The translations under genes were made by a program, and so were the position numbers. From positions 509,501 to 573,500 of the forward strand of contig JACEVL010000498.1 in assembly GCA_020284085.1 (NCBI GenBank): a stretch of 64,000 nucleotides of DNA, given 5' to 3'. Shown one piece after another: positions 41,277-52,139 of the stretch. Numbering within the stretch: position 1 is the stretch's first letter; each line of letters starts with the position of its first letter. The notes below the pieces were generated by a model, which saw only the letters and a program-made list of their open reading frames with translations, had not been told where the DNA came from and searched no databases. The stretch comes from Aporrectodea caliginosa (taxonomy: Eukaryota > Annelida > Clitellata > Crassiclitellata > Lumbricidae).

Positions 41277-43518
41277 AATGACTAATGATAATGATAATTG
41301 CAATGGCAATGGTAATAGCAATGGTAATGGCAATGGCAATGATGATGCTAATGATAACGATAATGAGACATTGATCAAGATGACGATGATGATGATGATA
41401 ATGATAATAATTATGCCAATATACCATAGTGTGCAATAAGCTGTATTGAGTAGGCCTAATGATAATGATAAAATCCAGTAGGCCTACATTCAGTTTAAGT
41501 TGCAATGACAGTTGAAGAGCATTCTATCTGATTGTAGTCTTGTCGGAAAGACTTTTGAGATGACATGTAAATGTTGACGTTTTTCTGTTGCTATCGTCTG
41601 ACCCTTCACCACCGCTGTCCCTTTGAATGGGCGCCACGCCTTTTAGGGTCCCCGTGTACGAACCGTGTTAGCCCGAGGTTTAAGTCTCTTAAATTAACCA
41701 CCATCAATATGCAAACCGGCAACTACATTCACATCGGCGCATGGGACGCAGAGGCGAAAATCTGTACCTAACTTTGGGGGGGGGACAGACCTTTTCGGGG
41801 CCGGATTTTTGCAGTTTTTTTGTGGGGGACAGATAGGCGTAAGTCAAAACTTTGGGGAGGACAGTCCCCCTCTGTCCCCTCATGATTTGCGCCACTGATG
41901 AGACGCATGCTCCAACCGATTCAGCTGACCTGGTCCGAATGTGCACAGACGTTTACGAATACATTTACAGTCATGGTTATAAGGATAGTTATATGTGTCC
42001 GCAGGAGTTCCTGAACTACAGAGGAAGTCCTATCCACCGGATCGTTCCGGATCTTCTCGTCCAGTCGGGAGACATAAAGCTCGGAGATGGAACAGGAGGT
42101 GAGCCACTTCCTTCTGTTGGGGTCACTCAAGCAGAACATGGACCTGTCACATTTGACATTTAATGACATAATTATGACATTTAATGACATCTAACATTAA
42201 ATGACATTATGCATCTAATGACTAAGTTACAGTTAGTGACATTTAACATTCTGTGACAGTTAGCATTAAATGACATTTAGCATTTAATGACCTTTAATAA
42301 CCTCTCACATTTACTGACATTTAACTCTCGGACAACCGGACATTGAGAGCCTCTGATTAGTCTTTCCCATTGAGCGGCGATATATAAATGTTCGACTACA
42401 ATTACAATTCTCCTGTTCAACTAATATCACTTTTATTCTGGCTTCTGTGGACAACCGCGCGTGAATATTATTAGCTTTACAATAACGCTTTAGCAGTTTG
42501 GCGCTTACGCGTTACGATTGCCATTGAGCGTTTCCGATACGTTTTTTTTCGTATACCTTACCCTAACGAGTACCCGTACTTTTGGATGAACGTACTTATC
42601 TGTCAGGTACGAGTATCTACGGAGACAGTTTCGTTGACGAGAACTTTGAGCTGAAGCACCGTTCGCCTGGTTGGGTGTCGATGGCTAACCGAGGTCCAGA
42701 CACGAACGCCTCACAGTTCCTCATCATGCTGAAGAGAGCCGTCTGGCTCGACGGAAAGCACGTCGTCTTCGGAAAAGTCATCAGAGGATTCGTAAGTATA
42801 GGCCAATAGATGGCGGCCAGTTATCAATCTTTTCTAATCTAATCTGATCTGATCTAATCTAATACAATCCAGATCTAGTCTAATATTCCGTTTTTCGCAT
42901 GTATCTCTTTGGCCAAAATATTGCCGTACTGATGTAGTGTTACCTTTCACTTCACCTGTTTTACCTATACCTATATCGTTACCGTTTTATTTTGCCTTCA
43001 CCTTTATCTTGACCTTTACCCATTACCTTGACCTTTACCGTTTCCATAGTCGTTACCTTAACCTGTAACCTGTTAACTTTGCTTTTACCGTCTATTTTGC
43101 CTTATCTTCATTTTACCTGTTACCTTTACTTTGATTATTATTTATCATTCATTTATCTTAACATTTACCTGTAACCTTTGCTTTAACCGTATTACTTTAT
43201 CTGTAAATTTACCTTTAGATCTGCATCTTTATCGTTACCTGTTACCTTAACTCTTACCGTCTATTTCACCTTCGTCTTTGCCTTTATCTGATACCTTTGT
43301 TTTCACCGTAGTTTTTCCTTTCCTTTAACCTTATCTGTTACCGTTGAATGCTACCTTTGTTTTCGCAGGATGCTATTCTGATGATCGGCGAAGAGGAGAT
43401 AGACGAGAGAACACAGAGACCGTTGAAGATCATTCGAATCTTAAGCTGTGGACTCAAGCACCTGGAAAAGAAATACGATCTACCACCGGATAAACTAGAC
43501 AGCACAACCGATCTATAG
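40910..43518 (+). CDS. Secreted cyclophilin 1 (peptidyl-prolyl cis-trans isomerase)
   Basis: Cyclophilin-fold proline isomerase with a signal peptide. Exons 40910-41146, 42005-42098, 42607-42791 and 43369-43518 give 221 residues in consistent phase. Residues 1-23 are a hydrophobic leader ([17 protein letters not shown]). Core motifs: [29 protein letters not shown] with the catalytic Arg, [25 protein letters not shown] and [12 protein letters not shown]. Against cyclophilin A two pocket residues differ: Phe60 is Leu and Phe113 is Leu; Arg55, Gln63, Trp121 and His126 are kept. A C-terminal extension after [15 protein letters not shown] is shared with the two sister genes. Exon 2 lacks the [13 protein letters not shown] segment of the sisters. 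First of three head-to-tail genes, the most diverged. Confidence 0.92.
41155..41410. repeat. AAT/ATG triplet arrays in cyclophilin 1 intron 1
   Basis: ATA repeats from 41155, ATG repeats about 41183-41278, then a degenerate aatggcaatg run. The array begins within 10 bp of the exon 1 donor. Confidence 0.9.
41749..41897. mobile_element. 149-bp MITE in cyclophilin 1 intron 1
   Basis: Ends cagaggcgaaaatc and gatttgcgccactg are a 14-bp inverted repeat with two mismatches. Flanks atgggacg (41741-41748) and atgagacg (41898-41905) are an 8-bp duplication with one mismatch. Inside are G-runs and two ggggacag motifs. Confidence 0.7.
42165..42330. repeat. Minisatellite based on catttaatga
   Basis: About twelve degenerate decamers (tttaatgaca and variants) in intron 2 of cyclophilin 1. 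Confidence 0.8.
42835..43360. repeat. Degenerate TTTACCTT-type repeat filling cyclophilin 1 intron 3
   Basis: Pyrimidine-rich intron made almost entirely of tttacctt, acctgttacc and related hexamers, starting with a taatctgatct run. Confidence 0.8.
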
Positions 43519-45450
43519 CCGCAGTTAAATAAATAAATATGACAAAATAGAGGAATTGATAAATGAAACAAAACGGACAAATAGATAAATAAATAAAGAA
43601 ATAAACAGTTAAATAGTTAGCTAAATAGTCAGATAAATAGTTAGATAAATAGATAGCTAAACAAAGGTATGTCGGGTAATAGCCTAAGCTAACTGAATTG
43701 AATTCTTCTGAAGCTGATAGGATCTTAACTTAAAGTTTGTATGTATGACCTTGTATACTTTGAAGATATCGTTCTGAGCGTGACAGCGCTTCCCTCTTTG
43801 CTTAATTCTAGTTTTATAAGCAAATGAACAATTAAATAAACAACAAAAACACAGTGTATTAGATGTGTTATTTACTTAAGTCAGTTTAGAACAGTCGACT
43901 AACGTAACTGCAAAAACCTAATGGATAACCTTACTTGACTCTACTTCCTTCCTCAGATCTACCCTACATCTACTTTACCTACCATAGATTTATTTACTTT
44001 ACCCTAGATTAATCTACCCTACTCTAGATATCTCTACCCTACCATAGATTTACCTGCCCTACCCTCGATCTACCCCTATTTCCCTTCTCCAGCCTTTCTT
44101 ACCCCGCCACACCGTTCTGCCTATTTCACCGTATACCGTATACTCTGTCCTCTATTTATCTTTACTCATTATGGTACTCTTCACTACCTTACACTGCATT
44201 GTATGCCCTACCCCTTCTGGAACCTGGTAAAACTGGACCTGGAAAAACGAAACCTGGAAAATCTCTCGGTCAGAGGATTTGCGGTTAGTTTCCGGAGAGC
44301 CATCAACTGTTGCTTTGTTGAGCCTTAAATGTTGGCGCCATTGATGTCGCCGTGTTCAGTGGAAAAGGGTGGGTTTCGGATGAATTTAAACTCCATCCTC
44401 TGCATGATCACCACGTTTTCCGAGCGAAGCATTTATTCGATGAAATAAATAATTATGAAACATAATAGAATGGAACAGAATTTAATAGCACAGGGCAGAA
44501 CTGAACAGAGCACAATAGAAGAGGGCAGAGCAGAACAGAAAGTAATAGAACAGAGCAGAAGCTGCAGAACATAATAGAACAAAGCAAAACAGAACAGAAC
44601 ATAATAGAACAGATCAGAGCAGAGTAGAACATAATAGACTAGAGCAGAACAGAGTAGAACATAATAGAACAGAACAGAACAGAGTAGGTAGGGCATTGTA
44701 GAACAGAGGAGAACAGAGAAGAGAAAATTGAAGAACAGAATTAAGTACACCAGAACAGAATCGAATAGAATATAATACAACAATTTAATAACTGGAATAG
44801 AATAGATTTAGAAGAAGTAAAGTTAAATGGGACAGCATTGAATAAGCTTAGACTAGACTAGAATACACGAGAATAGACTAAAACAATCGAATAGAATAAT
44901 TAACCATTAAGAATAGAATATGACAGAATAGAGTAGCCTAACATGGATTAGCTCAACATAGAATAGATCTGAATCAGCCTGCGCCAGACTAGATTAGGAT
45001 AGAATAGAATAAACTTGACCAAATTAGAGTAAGCCTGCTGCCGTCTTTGTGAATAGCAGCGCTCGTGAATAAGCTGGTGCCCTGCGCTTGGCTTTCGAGT
45101 GGCGCTTTAGAAGTTTGGAGATTACGATTACGACCTTCTAATCGATCTCTGAGGCACCGCGTCTGAAAAGCACACACCCAAAATTAACTCGTCGATTAAT
45201 CTCTCTTTCGAGGGCCACGTGTGTGCTAAAATCAGAGGCCAGTGAAGGCCACGCTGTTCAAATCCGGCACTGCATCATCAACACGACGTCCATCTTCACG
45301 AAAGTATAATGTGTGCGTGTATGTGTGCGTGTATGTGTGCGTGTGTGTACGTGCATGTGTGCGTGTATGCTTGCGTGTGTGTTTATGTGTGCGCGTATGA
45401 ATGTATGAATGTGTGCATATATATGTATGTATGTACATATACGTGTATGT
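43519..45450. repeat. Intergenic low-complexity sequence
   Basis: No exon. Short AAAT/AGTTAG repeats (43520-43670), ctaccctac repeats (43930-44110), the agaacataatag minisatellite (44455-44780), agaatag repeats (44790-45010), a palindromic-element fragment (45058-45140) and GTGT/GCGTGTATGT repeats (45305-45445). Confidence 0.7.
44455..44780 (-). repeat. Minisatellite with unit near agaacataatagaacagagc
   Basis: Ten or more imperfect copies. The same satellite occurs in opposite orientation at 46905-47165. Confidence 0.9.
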
Positions 45451-45512
45451 CAGTATGGCGCTGTAAAGTAACTGCTAAAAGTACTATCCTAAGCTGTGTC
45501 TAAGTTCATCAG

Positions 45513-45590
45513 CAGTTTAACGACGAGGGTGTACTAAAAGTGACTGGGACACCAACGTAGCTCGTCGTTAATTAAAGTGTTCAATTCATT
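45513..45590. mobile_element. TTAA micro-element, decayed third copy
   Basis: gtttaacgacgagggtgtac, spacer, agctcgtcgttaattaaagt: the inverted repeat of the 71-bp family with indels. Confidence 0.5.
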
Positions 45591-45599
45591 AGGAGCTAG

Positions 45600-45735
45600 T
45601 TAATCTCCTCCTCCTTCTTCTCCTCGTTCTTCCTCCTCCTCTTGCTTCCATCCTTCATTATCACCTCCTCCTCTTCCTCCTCCTCCTCCTCCTTCCTCCT
45701 CCTTCTCCTCCTTCTCCTCCTCCTCTTCCTTCTTA
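45600..45735. repeat. (CCT)n polypyrimidine run
   Basis: TCC/TTC-rich run; counterpart at 56735-56990 in duplication copy B. Confidence 0.92.
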
Positions 45736-46053
45736 GTAACAGCATCTCCCATCTCGTTACTCGTTCGCCCCATCGTACAGGTCCGTGTGGCATCCACAGA
45801 TTGACAGAAGCCGCATCACCTCCACGATCACCATCAGCAGCCGTCGATGCCACGTTGATGCTCTGAGACACGTGTAGCCCATTCAATCATCCATATCGAC
45901 GCCTTAAATAGTGACAGCCACCGCTACGAACCGATCAGTTATTTATAGACGTCGACTGACTCATATTATTCAGACAGCGGACAGATCACTCTCTGGTCAG
46001 TTGGGGATTTACAGTCGCGCTATATAAAGGTAATATAATCATGGTACAGTAGT

Positions 46054-46228
<175 letters not shown>

Positions 46229-46494
46229 TGATTGTAATTATTTTAATTATGACAACTTCTATAGCATTGTGAGTAGTAAACTACTTTTGATAATTGTTAT
46301 TGTAATCGGATATTCGTATAGCGTGTATAATGTAAAATGTCATTACGAATTAGAAAATTACATCGGTTAGTAAAAAATGCACGGTAAACTAGAAAGACTC
46401 AGCAGTGGCGGGCCCACGCATATACGTACAGCCAACCAAGGTATTTCCCTCGACAGTTGACCTATGCATATATGTATGCATATGTATTTATGTA

Positions 46495-46628
46495 TATGTA
46501 GGGACCCTGGGCAAGTCCTTCACTCGCAATTGCTCATGCACTTCGGCGTGAGACTCCGATTCAGTGTCCGCGCTGTAGTCGGAAGCGCCTCTGAGTAGAA
46601 ATCTTGAAGGGGCGCTATAACAAGTGCT
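46495..46628 (+). repeat. SINE family 2, 5'-truncated, with LINE-type tail
   Basis: gggaccctgggcaagtcctt, cgcaattgctcatgc, gcgcctctgagtagaaatct, tgaaggggcgctataacaag and then (ATAC)n. Confidence 0.85.
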
Positions 46629-46728
46629 CATACATACATACATACATACATACATACATACATACATACATACATACATACATACATACATACATACATA
46701 CATACATACATACATACATACATACATA
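46629..46728 (+). repeat. (CATA)25 microsatellite
   Basis: Perfect tetranucleotide run that forms the extended 3' tail of the SINE at 46495-46628. Confidence 0.97.
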
Positions 46729-46904
46729 GCGCCTCCGATTACGGCAATCGACCAGATGAAAACAGGCGAATCTTAAGATGAACTACAAGTGCTTTTGGTG
46801 CTATTTCGGGCAGTTAAGTTCCAATTTGAAGTGTAAGACAGTTCCAGCAAGACGGTTCAATACACGAGAACAACGATAATGGCGATAGATATAAAAAAAA
46901 TCGA

Positions 46905-47165
46905 CGTTGTTCTGTACTATTATGTTCTATTATGTTCTATTATGTTTCTGCTGTATTCTATTATGTTCTATTATGTTCTACTCTGTTCTGTTCTATTCTA
47001 TCCTATCACGTTCTAACCTGTTCTGCTGTATTCTATTATGTTTTTTCTACGCTGTTCTATTATGTTCTACTATGTTCTGCACTATTCTATTATGTTCTAC
47101 TTTGCTCTGCTTTATTCTGTTATGTTACCTCTATTCTGTGCAGCTCTATCCCACTCTATTCTCTT
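46905..47165 (+). repeat. Minisatellite with unit near gttctattatgttctactct
   Basis: Reverse complement of the minisatellite at 44455-44780; ends about 75 bp before the cyclophilin 2 start codon. Confidence 0.9.
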
Positions 47166-47240
47166 TCACAATGATATACTGTCAGTACTGCATGACATGA
47201 TTTCGTTGACGTTTCTAGAAGTTTCCATCGATCAGCGAAG

Positions 47241-48380
47241 ATGCTTCGAGTCCTGTTGGTCATTGCGGTGGCTTCCTTCGTCTCCTGCGTCCAGTCGGCG
47301 ACCAACGCCCTGACGGTCACGGAGGAGGCGTGGTTTGAGGTCGAGATCAGGGACTTAGAAGGCAAAGATCAACACTATCGAGGTCGTTTCACGGTCGCTC
47401 TGTTCGGGGACATCGCACCGCTGACCGTTCTCAACTTTGTCTCTCTCGTCCGAGGATACAGAAAGCAAAAGGTCGGTGAAAAGAAGAATTCCTCCTCACT
47501 AGCATGTACTAGATAATGCTCAGTATGCGACACTCTAAGTACTTGATCTAAGTAAGTTTTGTACTCCTCAGGATTAGTCTATATTTTTCAATACATTTAG
47601 TGGTTATCCCGCATCATTCGCTAGTTTCCATGGCCCTATAGACAGAGACAGAGATACCGAGAGACAGAGATAGAAAGACAGAGACAGACAGAGACAGACA
47701 GAGACAGACAGATAGAGATAGAGACAGAGACAGAGACAGACAGAGACAGACAGACAGAAACAGGAAGACAGAAACAGGAAGACAGAAACAGAGACAGAGA
47801 CAGAGAGACGGAGACAGACAGAGACAGAGAGATAGGAGACAGAAAGAGGGAGAAAAAGGGACAGCTACAGAGAGAGAGAGAGTCAGAGACAGAGTCGGAA
47901 GTTCTGCCTAGGCGAAACCTCAGCTAGACTTCACCCGACGAAGGTTTTTCTTTTAGCCGATTCCAAACGTCAACATCTTCGAGACGCTGACCTACAAAAA
48001 CACTCCGATCCACAGAATCGTTCCAGACTTCCTGTTTCAATTGGGAGACATTGATAAAGGAGACGGAACAGGAGGTAAACAAATTGAATTTCTTCTCATG
48101 TCAACGTAAGGGAACCATGGCCGAATATTGCTGCTGCTGCTACAGCGCTCGTGAATATGCTCAGCGCTTGGTTTTCGAGTGACGGCTACTAGTTTGTAGA
48201 TTACGATTACGAATGCTACTACTGCTACAAATGCTCCTGTTGATCCTGCTACTTCTGCTATTAATGCAACTACTACTACTTCTGCTATTAATGCTACTAC
48301 TACTGCTACTGCTACTGCTACTGCTACTGCTACTGCTACTGCTACTGCTACTACTACTGCTGCTACTACTACTGCTACTG

Positions 48381-48466
<86 letters not shown>

Positions 48467-48470
48467 GCTG

Positions 48471-48535
<65 letters not shown>

Positions 48536-49912
48536 GTTACTACTACTCCCACTGCAGTTGTAAGGTGTTTGCTGTAGGTACGAGCATCTATGGACCTAAG
48601 TTCAATGACGAGGAGTTCGTCCTAAGCCACAAGTCTCCTGGCATTGTGTCGATGGCTAACTATGGTCCAGACACGAACGCCTCACAATTCTTCGTTCTGC
48701 TCACCAAAGCCAGATGGCTCGACAATAAGCATGTCGCCTTCGGAAAAGTCATCCAAGGATACGTAAGCATAGCATATTGCCATGCTTTAGACAGGATAGT
48801 ACTGGGTGAGTGGATGAACGAATGAGCTGATAGATGAATTTATGGATGGATAAATGGATGAACGTATAAACGATTGAGTGAATGTACGATTGAAAGTATG
48901 CGTTAATGGACTAATGGATGAAAAAGCGTAAGGATAAATGAAGACTGGGTTGATGGATGAATGAACGGTTTACAACGCATGAAAATAATATAGTGTGTTT
49001 TCTGACATAAAGTGTGCAATTGATATGTCTGGAGTGTGAAGGGTGTAGGGTGAATTTTTGAGAGATTAGCTCGAGTCACCATTACACACGATTTCATTCT
49101 ACTCAGAGGTTCTAGCACACTTTGACAGTTTTAGGAAGAGTGTTCGGTTGACTCGCTGAATATTCTAAGCACTGATGGCTAAACATTAATTAATTAATTA
49201 ATTAATTAAGTAGAGAGTTTGAGAGAAGGATTGATCTGGAGCGATAGTTAAGTACGTAAGTATAATACTATTACTGTATGTTATTCTAAGCCTCGGCCTA
49301 TCAGGGCGGGTGAAGAGTAACCAAGTGGGAGTGCTCGATTATGTAGAGGTTAGCGTGCTGGACTGTCAATCGAGAAGTCGGGGTTCAAATCCCCTTGACT
49401 GCAGAAATTTGGTTTAATAGTTCTGCTCCGCATGTGCTCCCTAGACAACTCAGTTATACTGAGTACACTGACCGCACACTGTCAGTTGGAAGATGAGGCG
49501 GCGAGGAGATGACTGGCCACCCGTCCTCATGCGCCGAGGCTTAGATCAAAATGCGGTTAGCAATTGGCAAAATAAAGGCTATACTTACTTACTTATGAAA
49601 ATGAAGTCGCTAACACTTCATGCCCATGGCTGCCAGACGGATATAGCTTAAGGAACTGTTCATTCATTCATTCATTCATTCGTAAATTTATATAGCGCCC
49701 CTTCCAGAGGACTACTCAGAGGCGCTCCTGTTATAAAATACTTAATGTTTTTAACTGCACAGGACGTCTTAGACAAGATTGGCAACGTGCCAGTGAAGCC
49801 GGACACTGCCACTCCGGTATTGAAGGTATCAGTCGTTGACTGCGGTCTGAATAACATCGAACGCAAATACGAAATGACTCCAGAGCAGCTGGCCAGCTCC
49901 GTAGATCTGTAA
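47241..49912 (+). CDS. Secreted cyclophilin 2
   Basis: Proline isomerase with a cleavable leader ([19 protein letters not shown]). Exons 47241-47471, 47957-48074, 48578-48762 and 49763-49912 encode 227 residues. Core: [63 protein letters not shown] and [12 protein letters not shown]. Arg55, Phe60, Gln63, Phe113, Trp121 and His126 (cyclophilin A numbering) are all kept, so activity is expected. The C-terminal tail after [15 protein letters not shown] is an extension beyond the cyclophilin fold, shared with the sister genes. The 48 bp before the ATG (tttctagaagtttccatcga, tcagcgaag) are almost identical in cyclophilin 3, which suggests a retained 5' UTR. Intron 1 carries a GACA array, intron 2 a TAC array up to the acceptor. 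A LINE/SINE tail ends about 25 bp before exon 4. Confidence 0.95.
47635..47895 (+). repeat. Polypurine (GACA)n array in cyclophilin 2 intron 1
   Basis: gacagagacagacag repeats; counterpart at 58600-59020 in cyclophilin 3 intron 1. Confidence 0.93.
48215..48546 (+). repeat. (TAC)n/(CTG)n triplet array before exon 3 of cyclophilin 2
   Basis: About 330 bp of TAC with some TGC triplets, ending 31 bp before the exon 3 acceptor. The frame that continues into exon 3 has no stop from within the array (poly-Tyr, then [10 protein letters not shown]). Confidence 0.95.
49328..49662 (+). repeat. SINE family 1, full-length but interrupted copy
   Basis: Head with box B (ggggttcaaatcccc), cacactgtcagttggaag, gatgactggccacccg, an insertion-like stretch, then aatgaagtcgctaacactt and a tail. 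In intron 3 of cyclophilin 2. Confidence 0.75.
49662..49740 (-). mobile_element. Reverse LINE/SINE 3' tail with (ATTC)n
   Basis: attcattcattcattcattc, tttatatagcgccccttcc, cagaggcgctcc: the shared 3' end in reverse, finishing just upstream of the acceptor of cyclophilin 2 exon 4. Confidence 0.75.
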
Positions 49913-50505
49913 GAATACAGACAGAAAGCTTATCGAAAAGACTCAGATTCTACGAGACTTCTGAATATTCTATGTATCTTAGGGTCTTTCATGAACATAT
50001 AAAATTATATCGTTGTGTTGTCTAAATAATCTGTATCTGAAACTGTTGTAGTAGATGTTTATGGAGATGTATACTAAACGGTTATTTTTTAGCAATGTAC
50101 GCGCTGTCTTTAGACACCTTTAAATCGCTGTTATTTCTTACTATATATTAGAGGTCTGCGGGTAGAGCATTTTTGCTACCCGACCGGTACCCGTAAAACA
50201 GGACCGTTACCCGTACCCGTACCCGACCCGTACTCAAAATTACTACCCAACCCGACCCGTACCCGCTGGTATACCCGTACCCGTAACGTACCCACCACGT
50301 AATTAATAGGCCTTCCCATGCTGAGTTTTATGCAGCCAACCATAACAAGGCAGTTTGCCACAAACTACTAATTCAATAATTTAAGTATTTCTCAGAGGTA
50401 AATGAATGAAAGACTTGGTGTTTCAACTAATAACTGCATCAACTTGTTTTAAAGAAAACATGGCTGCTGAACTGCCATGCAGTTTGGGCGTCAGCGACCT
50501 CTGAC

Positions 50506-51634
50506 CAGGGGTGGACTGGGGAGTTCAAGCGGCCCGGGAAAAAAACAAAAAGCGGCCCTAACTTCATGACTTTTATTTTCTTTGTGCATTTTTTCATGCA
50601 TACCCGAGGGCCAGTGACCTCCAAAGTCATGGGTCACTTTACAAATTACATTATGCAATAACAAAAAACGATAAATCGCATATATAATTTATAATTATAT
50701 ATAAAATATTAAGAATGCGTCAACTCAAGTTATAAATCAATTTATTCGGACTCACTGTGATGGTATTATTGCTGTTTATAGTATTAGCAACTTCTTTAAG
50801 CCGGGTGCCATTTCGGCTACATGATCTATAATTGTGTCATTATTCAGTTCACTTAAAACATCGGTTTCTGTTGACATAAGCATAAAAGCTTCAAGGTGTG
50901 TAGATGACAATGAGCTTCGCAAGCGATTCTTAATGTATTTCAATTTAGAGAAAGATCTCTCACAAGCTACTTGGGTAGACGACAGAGTCAATAAAAGTTT
51001 ATATGCACTAAAGAGATGCTTGTATGCTTGCCCATAGAAACTGTATTTATGTAGTACAGAAAAGCAGCAAACAGGACATTTTTTGCAAAATTTGTCGGGT
51101 TGTTTACTTGCAGAAGGTGTTTGTTGAGAGCTGGTGTCTTCAGTTTGAATTGGAGTGGCTTTAAATAAATCGACTAGATTTCGGCATTTAGCTCCATCTT
51201 TACCAAGAATCTTTAGTTTCTTATCTCTTACTTTCTCCGCACCACCTTTACATTTACGTTTCGGATTTATATCACTCATAACCGTAACATATCTTATTTA
51301 ATTAATATTACTTATTACTAACTAACAAATTTAAAAGAAATTTTATCAAAACAAACTCAGTGGAAGACGCCGGAAGTAGAATGGAAGATGTAAATTCTTA
51401 TCTAACATGGCGGCCGCTGGCTGTACGGAGCACTGTAGGTAAGTAAGTATGCATTGCTCTTTTTCAGTTAATTTACAAACCGGTTAACCGAAACTAAAAA
51501 CCGGTTAACCGATGCCGCAATTTTTTGTAAAAAACCTGTATCATCTGTACTAAATTGATTAAATTATTATATCACCGGTCCTGGCGGCCCACCGGGAATC
51601 TTCCCGGTGTCCCGGCGGCCCAGTCCAGTCCCTG
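50506..51634 (-). mobile_element. hAT element B nested in element A
   Basis: 1129 bp. Ends caggggtggactgg and ccagtccagtccctg form an inverted repeat with small differences. The 8-bp duplication cctctgac (50498-50505 and 51635-51642) is perfect. It encodes one short intact frame (50776-51279). G/C-rich ggcccggg-type palindromes lie at both ends. Confidence 0.93.
50776..51279 (-). CDS. Internally shortened hAT transposase-like protein (167 aa)
   Basis: Intact frame inside hAT element B. The N-terminal 60 residues are basic (MSDINPKRKCKGGAEKVRDK). A CxxC pair (CKKCPVC) follows at about 88-94. The C-terminal half is the hAT dimerisation domain: LLLTLSSTQVACERSFSKLK, then NRLRSSLSSTHLEAFMLM. The central RNase-H-like catalytic part is absent, so it cannot transpose by itself. 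It could be a deletion derivative that keeps only the dimer-forming part. Confidence 0.75.
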   Translation of the reverse strand: MSDINPKRKCKGGAEKVRDKKLKILGKDGAKCRNLVDLFKATPIQTEDTSSQQTPSASKQPDKFCKKCPVCCFSVLHKYSFYGQAYKHLFSAYKLLLTLSSTQVACERSFSKLKYIKNRLRSSLSSTHLEAFMLMSTETDVLSELNNDTIIDHVAEMAPGLKKLLIL

Positions 51635-52139
51635 CCTCTGACCCCGGTTGTCGGGACTGAAACTCCGATGAGATATATGTAAAAACACTACGAACGAATT
51701 GTATTAATGGAAACAAGCCATTTTGTAGCTGTAAACTGAGCATCTATAAATTATAGTCAAGCTCACTAAGGTGCACGGACATAGGTCAACAGAGGGATAT
51801 GGTACCTAGACAGGATACCGCCAGTTATAGTAAGTCTTTGAAGGTGCAAGACTCACTATTACATGTAACCCCAAAACTTCACTTCGGTACGGGTAAAACC
51901 GGGTATACCCGTACCCGTAGTGCTCCTACCCGTACCCGACCCGACCCGTAAAATGTCTACCCGATCCGTACCCGACCCGCGGGTACGGGTCGGGTACGGG
52001 TAAACCCGCGGGTACGGGTATACCCGCAGACCCCTACTATATATGCATATTGTCATAGGAGCCTATTGGTGAATTTGGGTTAGAGCGTTCTTCTAAGACA
52101 CCCTTAAAACGTTGTAAACTGATTCTACATAGACACGGG

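Larger units (their letters stand above)
50149..52036. mobile_element. hAT element A with TACCCG subterminal repeats
   Basis: 1888 bp. Ends tagaggtctgcgggta and tacccgcagacccct plus a are inverted repeats, one mismatch. Target duplication ctatatat at 50141-50148 and 52037-52044 is perfect. Dense gtacccgtacccg repeats lie in both subterminal regions (50160-50290 and 51890-52030). The paralogous flank of cyclophilin 3 (61425-61440) has the uninterrupted ctatatat site. No transposase of its own is visible. It is the host of hAT element B. Confidence 0.93.

Noticed and set aside
46629..46728. CRISPR-like regular array
   Set aside because: Perfect CATA tetramers without spacers; it is the tail of a SINE in a eukaryotic genome.
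48037..48563. Long poly-Val, poly-Leu and poly-Tyr frames
   Set aside because: Triplet array in cyclophilin 2 intron 2; arrays without stops give open frames on both strands.
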